From: Phascolarctobacterium sp. ET69
GTDB taxonomy: Bacteria > Bacillota > Negativicutes > Acidaminococcales > Acidaminococcaceae
Direction: 5' to 3'
Length of the DNA: 64,000 bases
Assembly: GCF_023336935.1 (NCBI RefSeq)
Contig: NZ_JAMBLR010000003.1
Location: 124,001 to 188,000 of the forward strand
Every line of letters begins with the position of its first letter. Position 1 is the first letter of the stretch. The translations under genes were made by a program, and so were the position numbers. The notes under the pieces were generated by a model. It ran no database searches. It worked only from the letters and a program-made list of their open reading frames with translations, and was not told the DNA's origin. Positions 60,195 to 64,000 of this stretch are shown here, piece after piece.

Positions 60195-60443
60195 TTAGTT
60201 TTGGCTTTTAAGCGCTTCCTCCAGCGCAAGGGCAAGCTGGTCGGGGCAGCTGGTTGGCTTATTGCCGCACTTAATGCCCTTTAAGCGGCGGATAACTTCT
60301 TCTGCCGGCATGCCGGCTACAAGCTGCGAAATGCCTGCGGTATTGCCGGGGCAGCCGTTAATAAACTGCGCGTATTTTACAATGCCGTTTTCTACCTCCA
60401 CGTCAATGGCTATGGAGCAGGTTCCGCGGGTTTTATATAACAA
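60195..60443 (-). CDS. Small TSCPD-domain protein
   Basis: The start is taken as TTG 60443 because GGAGGC lies 6 bases upstream; the longer frame puts the ribosome site inside the gene. The 82 residues contain KTRGTCSIAIDVEVENG, FINGCPGNTAGISQLVAGM, and end GNKPTSCPDQLALAL, which matches the TSCPD motif found alone or at the C terminus of ribonucleotide reductase NrdJ. The two or three conserved cysteines may bind metal. Function of the stand-alone form is unknown. It is convergent with nifJ. Confidence 0.8.
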   Translation of the reverse strand: MLYKTRGTCSIAIDVEVENGIVKYAQFINGCPGNTAGISQLVAGMPAEEVIRRLKGIKCGNKPTSCPDQLALALEEALKSQN

Positions 60444-60629
60444 AATAAAGCCTCCTTTAAAATTACTGCAACACAATTATACAGCAATTTTGGCTGACTG
60501 CAAAGAAACTGCACCGGCGTTTTTGCATAAAGTTCACTTTTGCGGGCAGGATTTTACAGGTAAAAATGGAAATAAGCATAATATGGATTAGTTTACGCTA
60601 AATGATGTGTTGAGTTAAAAGGAGTTTAT

Positions 60630-61001
60630 ATGATTATTGGTATCGGCTGCGATTTGGCAGAGGTAAGCCGCATAAAAAGGGCGCTGGGCATGAAGGGCTT
60701 TGCCGCGCGCGTGTTTACTCAGCGCGAGCAGGATTACTGCATGGCGCGCGGAGTGCAGGCATACGCCAGCTTTGCCGCACGTTTTGCCGCCAAGGAGGCT
60801 TTTGTAAAAGCTGTTGGCACGGGGCTGCGCGGCGGGCGGCTGACCGAAATAGAGGTTATAAACGACGCGCTTGGCAGGCCGCAGCTTGTTTTATACGGTT
60901 ATTTTAAAGATTATGCCAAAGGGCTTGGCACAGAAAAAATACATTTAACATTAAGCCATACCAAAGAGCTGGCAATGGCGCAGGTAATTCTGGAGGGATA
61001 A
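60630..61001 (+). CDS. acpS: Holo-[acyl-carrier-protein] synthase
   Basis: The 123-residue protein has the AcpS motifs IGCDLAEVSRI, with the Mg2+ aspartate at residue 8, and FAAKEAFVKAVGTGL. It transfers 4'-phosphopantetheine from CoA to acyl carrier protein. It is 3 bases before nnrE/nnrD, a very common bacterial pairing. AAGGAG lies before the ATG. Confidence 0.96.
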   Translation: MIIGIGCDLAEVSRIKRALGMKGFAARVFTQREQDYCMARGVQAYASFAARFAAKEAFVKAVGTGLRGGRLTEIEVINDALGRPQLVLYGYFKDYAKGLGTEKIHLTLSHTKELAMAQVILEG

Positions 61002-61004
61002 TAA

Positions 61005-62561
61005 ATGAAACTTGTATATGCGCATGAAATGGGCGCGCTTGATAAAAAAGCGGCGGAGGAGTTTTATCTGCCGACGGCTGTTTTAATGGAAAACGCCGGG
61101 CGTGCGGCGGCAGAAACCGCGGCGGAACTTTTGGGCGGCGATGTATACGCCAAAAGCGTTGTTGTGTTTGCCGGTAAGGGCAACAACGGCGGCGATGGAC
61201 TGGTGGCGGCACGCTGGCTCAGTGCCGGGGGCGCGCGCGTAAAAATCTTTCTGGCTTCGCCCGCGGCTGAGTTTACCGGCGCGGTAGGCGTGCAGCTGAA
61301 AATATGTGCTAAAAGCGGCCTTGCCGTTACGGAGCTGAAAGAAGAATGTGACTGGAACGTGGCGGAAATTGCTGCCGCCCATGCGGATTTAATGATTGAC
61401 GCGCTGCTTGGCACCGGCTTTAAGGGTGAGCTTGGCGGCAATTACAAGCGTGCCTGCTGCTTGATGAACGGTGCGCGTGCTGATGTGCTGGCGGTGGATA
61501 TTCCGAGCGGCGCACAGGCCGATACCGGCGAAGCGGACGAAAACGCGGTGCAGGCAGCGGCAACCGTAACCATGCAGCTGCCTAAGCCCGGGCTTTATTT
61601 ATACCCGGCGGCGGAACTTGCGGGCAAGGTTGTTGTTGCGCCGATTGGCATGCCGGAGGCTTTAACGGAGCAGGCGGAAGGGCATAAATACCTTTTGGAT
61701 TCGGAAATTGTGCGCGATTTTCTGCCCATACGCAGCGGCAACTGCCATAAGGGTGAAGCGGGCCGCGTAACGGTGGCGGCAGGTTCGCCGGGCTACGCTG
61801 GCGCGGCCGCGCTGTGCGCGCAGGCTGCCGTTAAGGCAGGTGCGGGGCTGGTAAGCCTTTACACGCCGCTGTGTTCGCGCGAGGTACTGGCGGTTAAGCT
61901 TACGGAAGTAATGGTAAAAGGGCTTATTGAACGTATGCCGGGCGTGCTGGGCGGCGGCGCCGCTGCCGAAGTGCTGGACGCAGCATCAAAATCGGACGTT
62001 TTGGCAATCGGCCCTGGGCTTGGCACCAGCGAAGCAACCGGCGAGGTAATTTTAAACATTCTGGAAAATTACGAAGGCACGGCGGTTATCGACGCCGACG
62101 CACTGACGGCGTTAAGCCGCAAAACCGAAATTCTGCCGCAGCTTAAATGTACCAAAATACTTACGCCGCACCCGGGCGAAATGGCGCGTTTGTGCGGTTT
62201 AAGTGCCGCCGAAGTTGATGCGCGCCGCATTGAACTTGCGGAAAAATACGCCGCAGAATGGAACTGCGTGCTGGTGCTGAAGGGCGCACCGACGGTTATC
62301 GGCTGCCCGGACGGCACGGTGTATGTTAACACCACGGGTACGCCTGCCATGGCAACTGGCGGCTGCGGTGATGTGCTTACGGGCATTATTGCCGGGCTGT
62401 GCGCGCAGGGCATAGAAGCGGAAGCTGCTGCCGCGTGCGGTGTGTACCTGCACGGGCTGGCGGGTGAGCTTGCAGCAGACGGCTGCATAGGCCTTGCTGC
62501 CGGTGAACTGGCGGCCTTTGTGCCGGAAGCACGCCGTATGGCGGAAAACGGCGAAATTTAA
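61005..62561 (+). CDS. nnrED: Bifunctional NAD(P)H-hydrate epimerase/dehydratase
   Basis: The 518-residue fusion has an epimerase domain at residues 1-210 (LMENAGRAAAE, GKGNNGGDGLVAARWL, DALLGTGF) and an ADP-dependent dehydratase domain (YjeF-C) from about 225, with AGSPGYAGAA, TPHPGEMARL, and TGGCGDVLTGIIAGL. Together they repair hydrated NADH and NADPH. The gene follows acpS and is followed by an amidase gene with its own ribosome site. Confidence 0.96.
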   Translation: MKLVYAHEMGALDKKAAEEFYLPTAVLMENAGRAAAETAAELLGGDVYAKSVVVFAGKGNNGGDGLVAARWLSAGGARVKIFLASPAAEFTGAVGVQLKICAKSGLAVTELKEECDWNVAEIAAAHADLMIDALLGTGFKGELGGNYKRACCLMNGARADVLAVDIPSGAQADTGEADENAVQAAATVTMQLPKPGLYLYPAAELAGKVVVAPIGMPEALTEQAEGHKYLLDSEIVRDFLPIRSGNCHKGEAGRVTVAAGSPGYAGAAALCAQAAVKAGAGLVSLYTPLCSREVLAVKLTEVMVKGLIERMPGVLGGGAAAEVLDAASKSDVLAIGPGLGTSEATGEVILNILENYEGTAVIDADALTALSRKTEILPQLKCTKILTPHPGEMARLCGLSAAEVDARRIELAEKYAAEWNCVLVLKGAPTVIGCPDGTVYVNTTGTPAMATGGCGDVLTGIIAGLCAQGIEAEAAAACGVYLHGLAGELAADGCIGLAAGELAAFVPEARRMAENGEI

Positions 62562-62657
62562 GTGAAATTTGCCTTGGCAAACTGCGCTTTTGTTTACAGA
62601 ACTTTATAAAAATGATAAAATTATTTAGTTAAACTTTGCAAAAAGGAGTGACGGGGC

Positions 62658-63812
62658 TTGCATAAAAAAATCATCTGCTGCCTTTTGTTTATAATAAGTA
62701 TTTTTGCCTGTGTTTCCGCCTACGCCGCAGAAGTAACGGATGTGCGCTGGGGTCTGGACAGGTTCAATGTGCTTCGCCTCGTTGTGGATTTGGATTCGCC
62801 GCCCGGCTACAATATCAGCTTTCAGGGGCAGACCATGCTGGTAACGGTTAACGCCAAACTTGATGAAAAAGTAACACGCAGCTTTAAAATGCGCAGCACG
62901 CTTGCACCAACCATGACCGTTGAAGAAAGCGGCGGCAATACGGTGCTGAAGCTGCCTCTTGCGCGCACTATCGGCACGCAGGATTACAACGCGTTTACCT
63001 TAAAGAACGACCCTGTAACAAAACGCCCCAACCGCCTGGTTGTGGATATTACCGCTGATAAAACGGCAACGCCGAGCGTGGTTATTCCCAAAGCAAATAC
63101 ATCTGCCGAAAAGGCCAAAGCGCCTGTAACGGTGCCTAAAACAACAACTCCCAAAACTACGGCTAAAGTAACCGTGCCTAAAAAAACGGCTGTTAAAACT
63201 GAAGAAAAGAAAACCACCAAAAGCAGTTTTAAAACTGACGGCGGCCTGAAAGGCAAAAAGATTACGCTTGATGCCGGGCACGGCGGCAGCGACCCGGGGG
63301 CAATCGGCTCTAACGGCACGCGCGAAAAAGACGTAACGCTTAAAATTACCAAAAAAGTGCAGGAGCTGCTGAAGAAAAAAGGCGCCAAAGTGAGCATGAC
63401 TCGCACCGGCGATACCGATGTTTACGGCCCTAACGCCAGCGATTCGCAGGAACTGCAGGCCCGCGTTGATGTGGCGGAAGACAACGACGCCGATGCTTTC
63501 ATAAGCATTCACATCAATTCTTCCACCAATAAAAGCGTAGGCGGCTTCTCGTCCTACTATTATCCCAAAACAAATAACGACGCCCGTCTGGCACAGGCCG
63601 TGCAGGACAGGCTTGTTAAAAACTTCGGGCTGGATGACCTTGGCATACGCAAGGCAAACTTCTATGTAAACAAGCGCTGCAGCATGCCGTCAACCCTGCT
63701 GGAGCTGGCATTTATTTCCAACCCCAAAGAAGAAAAACTGATGAACAGCAACTGGTATATCAACAAACTGGCAAAATCCATTGCTGATGGCATTGAAGAT
63801 TATTTTAAATAA
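62658..63812 (+). CDS. N-acetylmuramoyl-L-alanine amidase with AMIN domain
   Basis: A TTG at 62658 (GGAG 9 bases before) gives 384 residues. A signal peptide ends near ACVSAYA-AE. Residues 25-130 form an AMIN domain (VTDVRWGLDRFNVLRLVVDL), followed by a lysine/threonine-rich linker and an Amidase_3 domain with the zinc ligands in LDAGHGGSDPGA, a glutamate in GTREKDVTL, and SIHINSS, and the final catalytic Glu in LLELAFISN. It cuts peptide stems from glycan during cell separation. The AMIN domain targets it to the wall or septum. Confidence 0.93.
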   Translation: MHKKIICCLLFIISIFACVSAYAAEVTDVRWGLDRFNVLRLVVDLDSPPGYNISFQGQTMLVTVNAKLDEKVTRSFKMRSTLAPTMTVEESGGNTVLKLPLARTIGTQDYNAFTLKNDPVTKRPNRLVVDITADKTATPSVVIPKANTSAEKAKAPVTVPKTTTPKTTAKVTVPKKTAVKTEEKKTTKSSFKTDGGLKGKKITLDAGHGGSDPGAIGSNGTREKDVTLKITKKVQELLKKKGAKVSMTRTGDTDVYGPNASDSQELQARVDVAEDNDADAFISIHINSSTNKSVGGFSSYYYPKTNNDARLAQAVQDRLVKNFGLDDLGIRKANFYVNKRCSMPSTLLELAFISNPKEEKLMNSNWYINKLAKSIADGIEDYFK

Positions 63813-63827
63813 CGGAGGGTACTTAAA

Positions 63828-64000
63828 ATGATGAAAAAATTTTTAACAGTACTCTGCGTGGTACTGATGACTTTGTTTGCCGCGGCCTGCACGCAGGAAA
63901 ACAACGCCGTGCTGCCGGACGCCAATGCTGTTGCAGACAGCCGTGAACATACGGTAACAATTTATCGCGTACCTGCTGACGGCACCGAAAAACTGTATGC
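63828..64000 (+). CDS. Start of a lipoprotein, probably GerMN-domain
   Basis: Only the first 57 codons are visible before the window ends. GGAGGG lies 8 bases before tandem ATG codons. The N terminus MMKKFLTVLCVVLMTLFAAA followed by C is a lipoprotein signal peptide. The part HTVTIYRVPADGTEKLY resembles the first strand of GerMN domains, and such lipoproteins often follow amidase genes in Firmicutes. The domain call is tentative because it is cut off. Confidence 0.6.
   Translation, partial: MMKKFLTVLCVVLMTLFAAACTQENNAVLPDANAVADSREHTVTIYRVPADGTEKLY

Overview
The window looks like a chromosome segment of an anaerobic diderm Firmicute (class Negativicutes; the Acidaminococcaceae/Phascolarctobacterium group is my best guess, but I have no marker that fixes the genus). 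The evidence is a mix of Firmicute-style regulation (a serine T-box leader, a HutP-family protein, strong GGAGG ribosome sites), anaerobic metabolism (pyruvate:ferredoxin oxidoreductase, Fe-S serine dehydratase, iron-dependent alcohol dehydrogenases) and an outer-membrane two-partner secretion pair. Most genes are moderately GC-rich with a GGC/GCC-heavy style. The defence island and the adhesin are clearly more AT-rich.

Layout. 1-3340: operon with the end of dhaL, dhaK, an LsrF-like aldolase/thiolase, a small VOC protein and a SorC/LsrR-type regulator, which reads like a kinase-swapped relative of the AI-2 processing route. 3407-12832 (minus strand): defence island with a self-inhibited Fic protein, type III restriction and modification subunits, a UvrD-like helicase fused to a PD-(D/E)XK nuclease, and a MazF toxin/antitoxin pair. 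13101-17702: TrpXYZ-type ABC importer with duplicated binding lipoproteins, plus a HAD phosphatase. 17815-24128: DUF190 protein, FAD oxidoreductase, nucleoside-type ABC importer lacking a binding protein, and two universal stress proteins. 24415-33516: TpsB transporter and a 2464-residue TpsA exoprotein built from two GLUG-repeat modules. 33647-34840: small protein and CorA. 35119-38533: sodium symporter, HutP-family protein and the two serine dehydratase subunits. 38656-39726: tRNA-His, Gln, Lys and Leu with a membrane protein between them.

39839-43343: DUF554 protein, GldA-like dehydrogenase, YbaK/ProX deacylase and TrpRS. 43486-43776: an apparent type I toxin-antitoxin locus, with a 30-residue hydrophobic peptide and a convergent antisense RNA that share one terminator and also carry a second, dispersed stretch of complementarity. 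43834-47517: serC-serA-phosphatase operon under a serine T-box with duplicated decision modules. 47713-49092: bactofilin and M23 peptidase. 49093-49827: a gene-free stretch full of inverted repeats. 49828-54327: alcohol dehydrogenase, thiC, an orphan small RNA resembling the antitoxin RNA, an acetyltransferase and an unknown protein. 54481-64000: MFS transporter, gamma carbonic anhydrase, nifJ, TSCPD protein, acpS, nnrE/nnrD fusion, amidase and the start of a GerMN-like lipoprotein.

The most interesting items are the par-like type I toxin-antitoxin locus with its orphan sibling RNA, the helicase-nuclease/type III restriction/Fic island, the partially duplicated T-box with a candidate phosphoserine phosphatase downstream, and the unexplained structured region near 49.4-49.75 kb. 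All function calls come from reading the sequence; no database search was run.
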